This document shows positions 43,391 to 52,475 of a stretch of 64,000 nucleotides of DNA, piece after piece; the first letter of the stretch is position 1; each line of letters opens with the position of its first letter. The notes under the pieces were generated by a model that was given only the letters and a program-made list of their open reading frames with translations, had not been told where the DNA came from and searched no databases. This stretch comes from Bin87 sp034423595 (GTDB lineage: Bacteria; Chloroflexota; Dehalococcoidia; Lucifugimonadales; UBA3495). The position numbers and the translations under genes are program-made. The stretch covers positions 3,100,001-3,164,000 of the forward strand of contig OZ242258.1 of assembly GCA_965207025.1 (NCBI GenBank), read 5' to 3'.

Positions 43391-44311
43391 ATGGCAAAGG
43401 ATTACGACGTTGTGATTCTGGGCGCCGGGGCCGCCGGCTTGTCCGCCGGACTCTACTCCACCCGCGCCATGCTCAGCACCCTGATGATCGAGAGCATCGG
43501 CCCCGGCGGGCAGTTGCTGATCACTGACGAGATCGAAAACTACCCGGGCTTCCGGGAGGGCGTCAAGGGTCAGGAACTGGCCGACGAAATGTACCAACAG
43601 GCCGACCGCTTCGGCGCCGAAATGGAGTTCGCCGAAGTCGAGTCGGTGGAAAACCTGTACGACGAGCGCAAACTGGTCCGCACCTCCGAGGGCGACTTCA
43701 CCGCAAAAGCCCTCATCATCGCCACCGGGGGAGCGCACAACAAGCTCGGCGTCCCCGGCGAGGACGAGTTCGGCGGTCGCGGCGTTTCCTACTGCGCCGT
43801 TTGCGACGGCAACTTCTTCCGCGGCCAGGACGTGGTGGTCATCGGCGGTGGCGACTCCGCCATGGACGAGAGCTTCTACCTCACCGGCATCTGCAACTCC
43901 GTTACCATCATCCACCGCCGCGACGAACTGCGCGCCACCAAGGTGCTCCAGGACCGCGCCTTCGCCAACCCCAAGTACAAGTGGCTGTGGAGCCACGTCG
44001 TCGAGGAATTCGTCGGCAACGACGTCCTGGAGGCCGCCCGCGTCAAGGACCTGAAAACCGGCGAGATTTACGACTACCCCACCGCCGCCGCTTTCGTGTA
44101 CGTCGGCTTCCATCCCAACACCGAAGCCTTCCAGGACAAGCTGGACATGGACGAGCTGGGCCACATCCACGCCGACATCCACATGCGCACCAACATCCCC
44201 CGGGTGTACGTGTGCGGCGACGCGCGCGCCGAATCCACCCGGCAGCTGGGCGCAGCCGTCGGCGACGGCATCACCGCCGCCCTGGCCGCCTTCCACGACC
44301 TCTCATCCTGA
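43391..44311 (+). CDS. trxB: Thioredoxin-disulfide reductase
   Basis: 306 residues after AGGAGGG. FAD motif ILGAGAAGLSAGLYSTRA, redox-active CAVC in GVSYCAVCDGNFFRG (~134-137), NADPH motif VVIGGGDSAMDES, and the C-terminal FAD-binding RVYVCGDARAESTRQLGAAV. Low-molecular-weight type. It reduces thioredoxin with NADPH, though the NADPH-binding HRRDELRA region is slightly atypical. Confidence 0.93.
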   Translation: MAKDYDVVILGAGAAGLSAGLYSTRAMLSTLMIESIGPGGQLLITDEIENYPGFREGVKGQELADEMYQQADRFGAEMEFAEVESVENLYDERKLVRTSEGDFTAKALIIATGGAHNKLGVPGEDEFGGRGVSYCAVCDGNFFRGQDVVVIGGGDSAMDESFYLTGICNSVTIIHRRDELRATKVLQDRAFANPKYKWLWSHVVEEFVGNDVLEAARVKDLKTGEIYDYPTAAAFVYVGFHPNTEAFQDKLDMDELGHIHADIHMRTNIPRVYVCGDARAESTRQLGAAVGDGITAALAAFHDLSS

Positions 44312-44326
44312 ACAACTTTCCCTTTA

Positions 44327-45070
44327 TCACAGCCACCGCAGCGCCTCCCGCGCCAGCAGCGCCAGGCATCCCCCGATAATCACGAACAGCACGGCGTAAC
44401 GAAACACTTCCAGGCTCATCCGGCGGGACACCCAACCGCCGGCCAGCGCCCCGGCGACTACCGCCGGCGCTCCCACGCCGATGTCGTACACCATCTCTTG
44501 GGGAATCAGCCCCGTCGCTGCGTATAGAGCCAGTCCCAGTACGCCGGCCAGCAGGAAATACACCGCCAGCGTCGCCCGCATCTGTTCCCTCGACCAGTCC
44601 TGCTCGATGGCGTAGATGCCGGCCAGAAACCCCCCAATGCTCAAGGTCGTGGTCAGCAGCGTTGTGGCGAACCCGAACCCCACGGCGGCCCACCGCGTCC
44701 GAGCCTGCGGAATCCGAACGTTGCACAGGTTCGCCACTGCGATCACCAGGATCAACGCAGCGATGGCCGTACGCAACACGGTGGGCGCGGCAACGTTCAG
44801 CAGGAATACGCCCAGCGCAACCGGCGGCAGTCCGGCCACCACAAACAGCCACGATTGGCTCCAACGGTAATGCCGCCAGGTCTGCGCCAGGATCATCACG
44901 GTCGCCAGCACGATCATCGTGTTGGCCAGCACCACCACCTGCCGCGGCTCCAGTATCAGCAGCAGGATCGGGGCCATCGCCAGCGCCATGCCGAAACCCA
45001 CCGCGCTGAACACGAACGAGCCCAGCAGCAACGCCGCCAGGCCGATGACCAACTCCCAGCCGGCGAGCAT
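44327..45070 (-). CDS. TauE/SafE-family anion (sulfite/sulfonate) exporter
   Basis: 247 residues with about eight membrane helices and the duplicated family motifs (SFVFSAVGFGMALAMAPILL; TTLSIGGFLAGIYAIEQDW). Exports small oxyanions or organosulfur compounds across the cytoplasmic membrane. It starts 15 nt after the NAD-kinase-like gene and likely shares its transcript. Convergent with trxB (15 nt gap). Confidence 0.88.
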   Translation of the reverse strand: MLAGWELVIGLAALLLGSFVFSAVGFGMALAMAPILLLILEPRQVVVLANTMIVLATVMILAQTWRHYRWSQSWLFVVAGLPPVALGVFLLNVAAPTVLRTAIAALILVIAVANLCNVRIPQARTRWAAVGFGFATTLLTTTLSIGGFLAGIYAIEQDWSREQMRATLAVYFLLAGVLGLALYAATGLIPQEMVYDIGVGAPAVVAGALAGGWVSRRMSLEVFRYAVLFVIIGGCLALLAREALRWL

Positions 45071-45085
45071 CAGGCCCGGCCAGTA

Positions 45086-46087
45086 TCAGGCATAACTGAA
45101 CAGGCCCAGTTGCGCCGCCCTGAGCAATGCCCGCTGCACCTGCACCACGGGTGGCCCGTCCCGCGCCAATACGATCTCAACCGCGTCATCCGGACTCAAC
45201 ACCAGCGATCTCTCGCCGTCCAGCGCCAGCGTGCAGTAGCGTCGTTCCAGCGCCACGGGCACCCCCTCGTGCAACAAACCCCACCCTGCGATTGATGCCG
45301 GCTCAACCATGCCCGGCGCCACCGGCGCGATGATGGTGGTATTCGCGTCAGCAGCGCCGCGCCCCGCCAGTCGGTAACGCAGCCCGCCCACGTCCGCCAG
45401 CGACAGGGGATGCAGCCGGCCTCCAATAGATGACAGGCCGATGCCGGCGGGTTCGGCGCGGGTCAGGAATACCTCGTACACCGTGGCAAGGTCCCAGATG
45501 GCCCGCGTCGCCACGTAACGTTCGCGAGAGACTGCCACGTCCACCAGGGCCAGGTCGCGAGGCTCGCCGTTCACGTGGATCTGCAGCGTCTTGCTGACTA
45601 TCGCCACGTCCGCCGCGCTGAGCCGCTCCGCTGCAATCAGGCCGGCGGCGATGCCGGCCAGCGTACCCTCCACCATCACGGGGAATATGTTGTTGGTCCC
45701 CGTCGATATGGCAACCAGCGGGATCTGATTCGTTCCCACCGCCACGGCCCGGTTGGTGCCGTCGCCGCCCAGGGTTATGAGACAGCCCACGCCCATCTCG
45801 GCCATCATCGCCGCCGCCCGCGTGGTGTCGCCCTCCGTGTACAGCGGCGACATGGGCAACATCTCCATGGGGATGCTGATGCTGGAATCGTCGGCGGCGC
45901 GCCGGCACAGGTTGCCGCTGTCCGGCATCGCCACCACCTTGTCCACCTCGGTGGATTGCAGCCCGATCAGCGCGCGCCGGACGATGTTCACCTTCTCCCA
46001 GTCCGGCACCACGCGGCCCTGCGCCACCAGCCGGCGAATGTCCTTGCTGGCGGCGGGGTTAGCAATGATTCCAACGGTATGTTCCAC
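45086..46087 (-). CDS. ATP-NAD/AcoX kinase-like protein
   Basis: 333 residues from the GTG at 46087, chosen because the protein then begins VEHTVGIIANPAASKDIRRL as in AcoX/ATP-NAD-kinase-like proteins; an in-frame ATG at 46141 overlaps the upstream gene. LITLGGDGTNRAVA is the GGDGT diphosphate motif, and STGTNNIFPVMVEGT follows. Probably phosphorylates NAD or a related molecule. Middle gene of a three-gene run (NYN, this, TauE). Confidence 0.82.
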   Translation of the reverse strand: MEHTVGIIANPAASKDIRRLVAQGRVVPDWEKVNIVRRALIGLQSTEVDKVVAMPDSGNLCRRAADDSSISIPMEMLPMSPLYTEGDTTRAAAMMAEMGVGCLITLGGDGTNRAVAVGTNQIPLVAISTGTNNIFPVMVEGTLAGIAAGLIAAERLSAADVAIVSKTLQIHVNGEPRDLALVDVAVSRERYVATRAIWDLATVYEVFLTRAEPAGIGLSSIGGRLHPLSLADVGGLRYRLAGRGAADANTTIIAPVAPGMVEPASIAGWGLLHEGVPVALERRYCTLALDGERSLVLSPDDAVEIVLARDGPPVVQVQRALLRAAQLGLFSYA

Positions 46088-46097
46088 AGCCTCAGCC

Positions 46098-46715
46098 TTA
46101 TGATGCGTAATCGGTGTCGTCGCTGATTCTCGTATATGCATCCAACCCAATCCAGTGACAAAATGGTTGGATGGCCGCCCGTCTTTGTGGCAAGCGAAGG
46201 TGCTGACGCGGCCTGCCTTCTCGTGGTTGCCAGGTGGCAACTTCAACCACTACGGCGCCCAGAGAGATGGCTTCCTCCAGTGCTGGACGAAGATCGGTGT
46301 CATTGGACATAAGAACTCCAACGTCATACTCGTCCCGAACTGCCATCATCACGAAATCGAGAGCGATTTGTACGTCAATGCCTTTCTCCTGGGGCCGAGA
46401 TTCCGGGTAATTTCGCGGGTAACGAAACGGCCTGGTCCTTACCGTTACCAACGGGCTGCGTTCCCACGCAGCCACTTGGCGTCGGGCAGCTCGATAACCT
46501 CTCGCGTCGTACTCGGGATTGGGCATACCACGATACATACGCACTTGGTGAAGCACGCGATCTCCAACGCCTTTACTCTCAATGATATAATTCCCCAACG
46601 CAACAGGGTCTATCTGCCCCATCCAATGTGGATCCTCACGCGGGTTGTGGAACGCATCCCGGGCACGCATATAGGCATTCTGGTAGTCAACGAAAAGCGC
46701 GACCCGTTCAGCCAT
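46098..46715 (-). CDS. NYN-domain putative ribonuclease (LabA/DUF88-like)
   Basis: 205 residues. RVALFVDYQNAYMRARDAF, EKGIDVQIALDFVMMAVRDE and DVGVLMSNDTDLRPALEEAI supply the conserved acidic residues of the PIN-like NYN fold. Probably a metal-dependent RNase. Its stop lies 10 nt before the start of the kinase-like gene. Confidence 0.85.
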   Translation of the reverse strand: MAERVALFVDYQNAYMRARDAFHNPREDPHWMGQIDPVALGNYIIESKGVGDRVLHQVRMYRGMPNPEYDARGYRAARRQVAAWERSPLVTVRTRPFRYPRNYPESRPQEKGIDVQIALDFVMMAVRDEYDVGVLMSNDTDLRPALEEAISLGAVVVEVATWQPREGRPRQHLRLPQRRAAIQPFCHWIGLDAYTRISDDTDYAS

Positions 46716-46833
46716 CAGACCCCCATAAAAACGCCCGCCAGTGCGAGCCGGGGCCCGGACGGCGGGGAAGTTTCAACACGACGTTAGCAAAAGCATCCAT
46801 GCCTGTCAAGCGTCCATTTGTCCGGAGGTTGTT

Positions 46834-47370
46834 ATGTGGCCGTTTCGGAAGAAGGTAAAGGAGGAATTACCACCGCTGCCAGTCCCAGAGATGTGGGATT
46901 GGGATTCGGCGCTCGGCGTACGGTTGCAGTATTTTACCGCAGAGCACAACGATGCTTTTTATGCAGCGTTGAACGAAGCTCGTGGCGATCTGGAAGTCCC
47001 GTTTGAAAAGGTGGGTTCGGTGCGAGTGCAAGCTACATTGTTACCCGATGGTGGTACCCATTGCCAGTGGGGTCCATGGCTGCCATATGACCCGCACGCC
47101 GGCAAGCGAAGCTATGATACGCCGATGTACGATGCTGGTGGAGCAACGTCGTTGGTGATTACAACATCCCTCGTTGAGCAGAAAGCCCGAAGCTTGGTTT
47201 TCAGCCTTGATGACTCGGGGAATTCGGTTCTGGTTTGGCCTACGGATGTTTTGCCTACAGAAGATGAAGCGACTCGGATGAAGAGCGACCCATCCTTTTC
47301 GAAGATTCCAGTGGGGATTGGCAGACGCCCTGAAGTTTACATGTACTACTGGTCGAGCCGTGCGTCTTAG
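46834..47370 (+). CDS. Hypothetical protein, 178 residues
   Basis: Start at the ATG at 46834, eight bases after GGAGG; the upstream in-frame extension lacks support. Begins MWPFRKKVKEELPPLPVPEM, with alternating beta and helix afterwards (VRVQATLLPDGGTHCQWGPW). No signal peptide or motif recognised. Divergent from the NYN gene. Confidence 0.6.
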   Translation: MWPFRKKVKEELPPLPVPEMWDWDSALGVRLQYFTAEHNDAFYAALNEARGDLEVPFEKVGSVRVQATLLPDGGTHCQWGPWLPYDPHAGKRSYDTPMYDAGGATSLVITTSLVEQKARSLVFSLDDSGNSVLVWPTDVLPTEDEATRMKSDPSFSKIPVGIGRRPEVYMYYWSSRAS

Positions 47371-47445
47371 GGATTCCCGGCGTCGAATCTGACGTGAAGC
47401 AAATCGATCGAGAATCTCCCATGATTGTTTCTGAGGAGTCAACCT

Positions 47446-48864
47446 ATGAATTCCGAACTCGCCTTCACCACTGCTACCGAAATCCGGCGCATGATCGCCG
47501 CCGGCGAAATCTCCTCCGTGGAACTCACCGAGCTGTTCTACCAACGCATCGACGAACTGAACCCCCAGCTCAGCGCCTACCTGGCCCTCTGCCCGGATCA
47601 GGCGCTGGCCGACGCTCGCGCCGCCGATGAGGCCGTCCGGCGCGGCGACACCCTGGGGCCGCTCCATGGCATCCCCATCTCCATCAAGGACCTGGAGTTG
47701 ACCAAGGGCGTAACCACCACCTTGGGTTCCGCCATATTCCGAGATCGCGTGCCGGAGATCGACTCCATCGTCGTCGAGCGCGTCAAGGCGGCCGGCGCCA
47801 TCATCCTGGGTAAGACCAACACCCCTGAGTTTGGGCAGTCCGGCACCACCGAGAACCTCGTCAGCGAACCCTGCCGCAACCCATGGAACACCGACTACAC
47901 CCCCGGCGGCAGCAGCGGCGGAGCGGCGGCGGCGCTGGCCGCCGGCCTCTGCACCCTGGCCACCGGCAGCGATGGCGGCGGCAGCATCCGCATCCCGTCC
48001 AGCTTCAGCGGCGTCACCGGCATCAAGCCATCCCACGGGCGAGTCCCCCGCTACGGCGGATACGGCGGCTCCGCCGTCAACCACTTCTCCCAGTCCGGCC
48101 CCATGAGCCGCACCGTGGCTGATACCGCCCTGCTGCTCCAGGTGTTGGCCGGCCCCGATTCCCGCGACCCCAACACCATGACCGACACGCCGCCCGACTA
48201 CACCGCCGCGTTGGAAGGCAGCGTTCAGGGCTGGCGCGTCGCCTGGAGCGACGATTGGGGCTACGCCGCAGTCGATCCAGAGGTCGTGCAGGTAACTCGC
48301 GCCGCCGCCCAGGTCTTCCAGGAAATGGGCGCAATCGTTGAAGAAGCCGCGCCGGAGATTGAGGGCGATCCATTCCCCGCGTTCTCAACCGTTTTCGGGA
48401 CCGCCTCTTACACCTCTAACATCGACCTCTACCCCGAACGCCGCGACGAACTCACCCACTACGTCCGCGCCACCTACGACGCGGCATCCCGGTATTCCGC
48501 CGCCGACCTTTCCCGCGCCCTGGCCTACGTGGACCGCCACAAGCGCCGCTTCGCCGATTTCTTCGACACCTACGACCTGCTGCTGACGCCGGCCATGGCC
48601 GTCACCGCCTTCCCCATCGGCGAACATCCCACCAGCATCGCCGGCCGATCCGTTGAACCCTGGTGGGGCTACCTGCCCTTCACCTTCCCCATCAACATGA
48701 GCGGCCAGACCGCGGCCAGCGTGCCCTGTGGATTCTCCGCGGCCGGCCTGCCCATCGGCCTGCACCTGGTTGGCCCGGCGGGAGCCGAGGGTCGCGTACT
48801 CCGCGCCATGGCCGCCTTTGAGGATGCCCAACCCTGGAGCCAGCACCGCCCGCCCGTCTCCTGA
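47446..48864 (+). CDS. Amidase (amidase-signature family)
   Basis: 472 residues from the ATG at 47446 after GAGGAG. The catalytic Ser-cisSer-Lys triad is visible: Lys in ISIKDLELTKG, the Gly/Ser loop YTPGGSSGGAAAALAAG and TGSDGGGSIRIPSSFSGV. Hydrolyses carboxamides in the cytoplasm. A GatA role is unlikely because no gatB/gatC is adjacent and the sequence is closer to catabolic amidases. Confidence 0.92.
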   Translation: MNSELAFTTATEIRRMIAAGEISSVELTELFYQRIDELNPQLSAYLALCPDQALADARAADEAVRRGDTLGPLHGIPISIKDLELTKGVTTTLGSAIFRDRVPEIDSIVVERVKAAGAIILGKTNTPEFGQSGTTENLVSEPCRNPWNTDYTPGGSSGGAAAALAAGLCTLATGSDGGGSIRIPSSFSGVTGIKPSHGRVPRYGGYGGSAVNHFSQSGPMSRTVADTALLLQVLAGPDSRDPNTMTDTPPDYTAALEGSVQGWRVAWSDDWGYAAVDPEVVQVTRAAAQVFQEMGAIVEEAAPEIEGDPFPAFSTVFGTASYTSNIDLYPERRDELTHYVRATYDAASRYSAADLSRALAYVDRHKRRFADFFDTYDLLLTPAMAVTAFPIGEHPTSIAGRSVEPWWGYLPFTFPINMSGQTAASVPCGFSAAGLPIGLHLVGPAGAEGRVLRAMAAFEDAQPWSQHRPPVS

Positions 48865-48894
48865 GCCGCCGGACGGTTGGCGATAGTGCGTAGC

Positions 48895-48923
48895 GTAGGG
48901 GCGGGTTTGAAACCCGCCCCTAC
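48895..48923. repeat. GTAGGGGCGGG palindromic repeat
   Basis: 29-bp copy in the 80-nt gap between the convergent amidase and nitrite/sulfite reductase genes. Confidence 0.85.
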
Positions 48924-48944
48924 CGATTGTGATGCGAGGATTTT

Positions 48945-50441
48945 TCAACAGCTGCTGGGATCGTCTCGCATCAGCATTTCCTCCAGCATTTTGGGCAGTT
49001 CGGTGCAGGCTACGTTGCTCATCACCGGAGCCGGTGGTTTCCCGTTGCCATTGGGCAAAGCTTCGCCGCCCCGGTAAATGTCCACCGCTTCCAGTATCTC
49101 GCCGTCCACCCGGATGCGTTTGCCTACCAGCCCAATGTCGGCCAGGGCGTGGTTCGCGCACCCGTTGGCGCAACCGGACCAATAAACTGACAACGGCCCG
49201 ATGTTAGGCAGAAGCTTTTCCAGCGCGCGCGCCGTTTCCATGGCCCGCTCCTTGGTCTCAATCAACGAGAAGTGGCAGTAGTCAATGCCCGTGCAGCTCA
49301 CCGTCCCCTTCGTGATGTCCGAAGGTCGGTAGGACAGCGTTTGCAAAAGGGGTTCGGCGGTCAGCGCGTCCAGGCGCTCGTCCGGCACGTTGGGGATGAT
49401 CAGGTTCTGCTCCGGCGTGATGCGGATCTCGCCATCGCCGTACTCATCGGCCAGGTCGGCCACGCCCCGCAGTTGCGCCGTGGTAATGCGACCCACGGGA
49501 ACGCACAGACCGACGTAGTTGAGTCCGGCCTGCTGCTGCGGGAATATACCGATGTGGCTGGTACGCGAATCCCCAGCGGCGTCTTCGCCCGCGGTGAGCA
49601 GAGGCCGTCCCGCCCGCGCTTCGATTTCGGAGCGGAACTTTTCGGCTCCCCATTCTGCGATCAGGAAAGCCAGCCGAACCTTGTTGCGGGCTTCCCGCGA
49701 ACCGTGGTCGCGGAAAATCAGCACGATGTGGTTGCAGATCTCGGCGGCTTCGTCCGGGGCAACGAACAAGTCCAAGGGCGTGTTCGGCGTGTAGCCGCCT
49801 GACCCCATCTTGCCGCCCACAGCCACGTTGAAACCGGCGATTTCCTCACCATCAACCGTCTTCACGGCCGGCGTCATGGCCATGTCCTGCGTTGCTACGT
49901 GGGTGCAATTCTCCAGGCATCCCGTGATGGTCACGTTGAACTTGCGGGGCAGGTTGGTGTACTCCCGGTTGCCCACGAACATATCTGTAAACTGCCGGGC
50001 GATGGGCGACGCATCCATCAGCTCGTGCGGCGTCAGGCCGGCAGCCGGGCAGCCCACCACGGTTCGGATGTTATCCATGCCGGTTTGCAGGGAAATCAGG
50101 CCCACCGCATCCAGCCGTTCCCAGATGTCCGGCACCTGCTCGATGCTGAACTCCCGCAGCTGAATCTGCTGGCGCGTGGTGAGGTCGGCGAATCCCTTGC
50201 CGTAGTCGTCGCTGATGCCGGCGATGGCGCGAAATTGGGCGGAGTTGCTGATGCCGTTGGAAATGCGAATCCGCATCATAAAACGACCCGGGGTCTGGCG
50301 CCGGAAGAAGATGCCCGCCCACTTGAGGCGGTCCCGGTCGTCCGCCGGAATGGACTCCCAACCTTCTCTGCTGAAAGTGGGAATGTCGTTCAGGATGTCC
50401 AGGCCATCCTTTTCCACCTTGAGTGCTTCGACTTTGTTCAT
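48945..50441 (-). CDS. nirA: Ferredoxin-type nitrite/sulfite reductase (NirA-like)
   Basis: 498 residues from the ATG at 50441 (GGGAG upstream). Two ferredoxin-like half domains (FMMRIRISNGISNSAQFRAI; YVGLCVPVGRITTAQLRGVA), and siroheme/[4Fe-4S] ligands TVSCTGIDYCHFSLIETK and VYWSGCANGCANHALADIGL. A further CLENCTHVATQD motif lies in the first half. Catalyses six-electron reduction of nitrite to ammonia, or sulfite to sulfide, with ferredoxin. Which substrate is used is not decided by the motifs, and no nitrate transporter or assimilation gene is adjacent. Confidence 0.88.
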   Translation of the reverse strand: MNKVEALKVEKDGLDILNDIPTFSREGWESIPADDRDRLKWAGIFFRRQTPGRFMMRIRISNGISNSAQFRAIAGISDDYGKGFADLTTRQQIQLREFSIEQVPDIWERLDAVGLISLQTGMDNIRTVVGCPAAGLTPHELMDASPIARQFTDMFVGNREYTNLPRKFNVTITGCLENCTHVATQDMAMTPAVKTVDGEEIAGFNVAVGGKMGSGGYTPNTPLDLFVAPDEAAEICNHIVLIFRDHGSREARNKVRLAFLIAEWGAEKFRSEIEARAGRPLLTAGEDAAGDSRTSHIGIFPQQQAGLNYVGLCVPVGRITTAQLRGVADLADEYGDGEIRITPEQNLIIPNVPDERLDALTAEPLLQTLSYRPSDITKGTVSCTGIDYCHFSLIETKERAMETARALEKLLPNIGPLSVYWSGCANGCANHALADIGLVGKRIRVDGEILEAVDIYRGGEALPNGNGKPPAPVMSNVACTELPKMLEEMLMRDDPSSC

Positions 50442-50571
50442 GGGGCTGCTCCCGGTGGCTCTCAGGCCACGCATTAGCGGATTCGCCCCACCAATGTAAA
50501 AGGCTGGTGTTGCGCCCCTGTTGCCGCAAAATTAAGGATCGGTAAAGGTTCCGTAAACTTAATGTGACAAC

Positions 50572-50602
50572 AAAAACCCCCTCCGATAGCCGCCGGAAGG
50601 GG
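50572..50602 (-). terminator. Intrinsic terminator for the retropepsin-like gene
   Basis: On the minus strand CCCCTTCCG, 8-nt loop, CGGAGGGGG (one mismatch) followed by TTTTTG, 37 nt after the stop at 50639. Confidence 0.65.
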
Positions 50603-50638
50603 CCTGAGGGGACAGCTCAGGATGACTCGCGGGCAGAG

Positions 50639-51085
50639 TCAGTCGTTGCTCAGGGATACCTCGCCGGTTCGCCCGTCATAAATCAGCTTGAATTGCCTCA
50701 GAAAATCACGACCTATGATGACTGAATGGCGTTGTCCGCCGGCTTCCAAATGTGCGCCGACTACACGGCCAGAGAACGTAGCGTCTAGTTCCGGCAAATG
50801 GATGGTCGCATAATAGTCAACCACTCGGCCGGCGCCGAGAATACTTGACACATCTTCAGATTGCCCTGCGACGGGCAAATTCAGCGCGTCAGCCAATCTT
50901 ACGTCAACACAGGTAACAACGGAGCCGGTATCGACCAGTGCCTCACAGGGCCATATCGAAATTTCCGGACGGTTTCCGGTTGACGGCATAAAACTCGGAT
51001 CGTAGCCAACTTGCGCCGTCAATGTCGGCCCGACGCGCACCAGCATACCGGGATTATTTTCAAATCCACAACTAGCCGCTGTCAT
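50639..51085 (-). CDS. Retropepsin-like aspartic protease domain protein
   Basis: 148 residues from the ATG at 51085, which overlaps the end of the upstream gene. CEALVDTGSVVTCVDVRLAD contains the DTGS-type aspartyl protease motif, and HSVIIGRDFLRQFKL is the hydrophobic-Gly partner motif of retropepsins. One active-site Asp per chain means it should work as a dimer. Substrate unknown. Confidence 0.75.
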   Translation of the reverse strand: MTAASCGFENNPGMLVRVGPTLTAQVGYDPSFMPSTGNRPEISIWPCEALVDTGSVVTCVDVRLADALNLPVAGQSEDVSSILGAGRVVDYYATIHLPELDATFSGRVVGAHLEAGGQRHSVIIGRDFLRQFKLIYDGRTGEVSLSND

Positions 51086-51425
51086 CAACCCAATAACCTT
51101 TAGGGTAGGACAGCATGGGACGATGGTACACCGCAGGCTCGGGTTGTTGCGCCCATTTATCCAGGTCAAGGTTGCCGTTCTCGTCCCAGCAATCATCGTT
51201 GAATACCGGCATGGCAACGTAGGTTGCGGTCAGCGGTGGACAAATTTGCCTGATGAGGCTGGGCCCTTGGCAGCCATCAGCTGCATTTGCGGCGTCCTCC
51301 TCAGTTTCGTAGGTCCCGACCAGTTCGCCGCTGTGGATGACTGCCCACTTCCCGCAGTGGCCTTCCTCAAGTTTACCCAGCATAGCCTTGAAGGCGTCCA
51401 TATTCCGTACCAAATATGTGGTCAT
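51072..51425 (-). CDS. Hypothetical protein paired with the retropepsin-like gene
   Basis: 117 residues. KWAVIHSGELVGTYETEEDA resembles a small DUF often found directly before bacterial aspartyl protease genes. It overlaps that gene by 14 nt and shares its terminator. Role unknown; it could be the partner or substrate of the protease. Confidence 0.65.
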   Translation of the reverse strand: MTTYLVRNMDAFKAMLGKLEEGHCGKWAVIHSGELVGTYETEEDAANAADGCQGPSLIRQICPPLTATYVAMPVFNDDCWDENGNLDLDKWAQQPEPAVYHRPMLSYPKGYWVDDSG

Positions 51426-51475
51426 CGTATGGTCTCCTGTCGGTCGCGAACTGGTGAACTTACAGTTGCATCATA

Positions 51476-51507
51476 ACGGCCCCCTCGCTCACCGGCAAGG
51501 GGGCCGT
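51476..51507 (-). terminator. Hairpin after the dienelactone hydrolase gene
   Basis: ACGGCCCCCT (51476-51485) and AGGGGGCCGT (51498-51507) form a perfect 10-bp stem with a 12-nt loop, 37 nt past the stop at 51544. No T run. Confidence 0.5.
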
Positions 51508-51543
51508 AGTTTCGCAGCAACTGCGTTGCGTCGTGTCGAGCGC

Positions 51544-52332
51544 TTACTTCAGGTGTTCGTTGAAGAACCCCACGGTGCGGGCCTGCGCGTCGGTGGCGGC
51601 AGCCTCGTTGTAGCTGTCCCGGTCGTCGCAGTTGAAACCGTGGCCGGCGTCGGGATACGACTTGAAGTCGTGGGCCTTGCCGGCGGCGGTCAGCGCTTCC
51701 GCGATCTGCGCCACGTCGGCCGGCGTCGGGTTCCCGTCGGTATCGCCGAAGTTGCCCATCAGGGGGATGCTGATGTTGGCGGTGCCGTCGATGGGAGTGA
51801 CCCCGTCGCTGTAGGCGCCCATGATGGCCCCGCCGTAGTAAACGACGCCCGCGCTCAAGCCATCGCACGCGCTGGCGGCCAGATAGACCACGCGGCCGCC
51901 CATGCAGTAGCCGACGATGCCGATCTTCTGCCCGCGGGTGCGGGGATACGTGCGCTGCAGGTAGTCGATGGTGGCGTTGATGTCGGCGATGATGCCAGCG
52001 CCGCTCAGTTCGGGCATATAGGTGTTGATGGCAGCGTCAAAATCGTCGGCCGTGTAACCGAGGCTCGGGTTGGGGTTGCGCTCGTTCCTGTGGAACATGG
52101 CGGGAGCGACGGCCACGTAGCCCTCGGCGGCAAACCGGTCGGCGACGCGCTGGATGTGCTGGTTAACGCCAAACGCTTCCTGGACAACGATGATCGCGGG
52201 CAGGCTCGTGCCCGCGCTGGGCGCTGGGAAGCTCACGTAAGCGGCCATGTCTCCGGCCTCGGCGATATTGGCGCCGGACTCGCGATCTTCCGTTGGGTCT
52301 GGCATTCTGATGTTTTCCCAGAACGACGGCAT
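51544..52332 (-). CDS. Dienelactone hydrolase family protein
   Basis: 262 residues from the ATG at 52332, with GGAGGAGGAG upstream deciding the start over an open extension to 52479. The active-site Cys of VGYCMGGRVVYLAA and the His of PDAGHGFNCDD fit dienelactone hydrolases. FVVQEAFGVN-like IVVQEAFGVNQHIQRVADRF is the conserved Glu region. Cleaves cyclic esters or related compounds, in line with the catabolic genes at 34-37 kb. Confidence 0.9.
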   Translation of the reverse strand: MPSFWENIRMPDPTEDRESGANIAEAGDMAAYVSFPAPSAGTSLPAIIVVQEAFGVNQHIQRVADRFAAEGYVAVAPAMFHRNERNPNPSLGYTADDFDAAINTYMPELSGAGIIADINATIDYLQRTYPRTRGQKIGIVGYCMGGRVVYLAASACDGLSAGVVYYGGAIMGAYSDGVTPIDGTANISIPLMGNFGDTDGNPTPADVAQIAEALTAAGKAHDFKSYPDAGHGFNCDDRDSYNEAAATDAQARTVGFFNEHLK

Positions 52333-52475
52333 AGTATCTCCTCCTCCATTGGTTACGCAAAGGACGCTGGTGCGGCCAGGGACCGACGAATGCGACGTCT
52401 CCAACCGTCCTTGCCATTCGTGCGTCGGAATTGTAACAAAGGTTGCACGGCCAAACAAGCGGCCCTGCGACGCCA

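Noticed and set aside
46155..46787. Plus-strand 210-residue frame opposite the NYN gene
   Set aside because: The NYN frame has a full set of family motifs; this frame has none.
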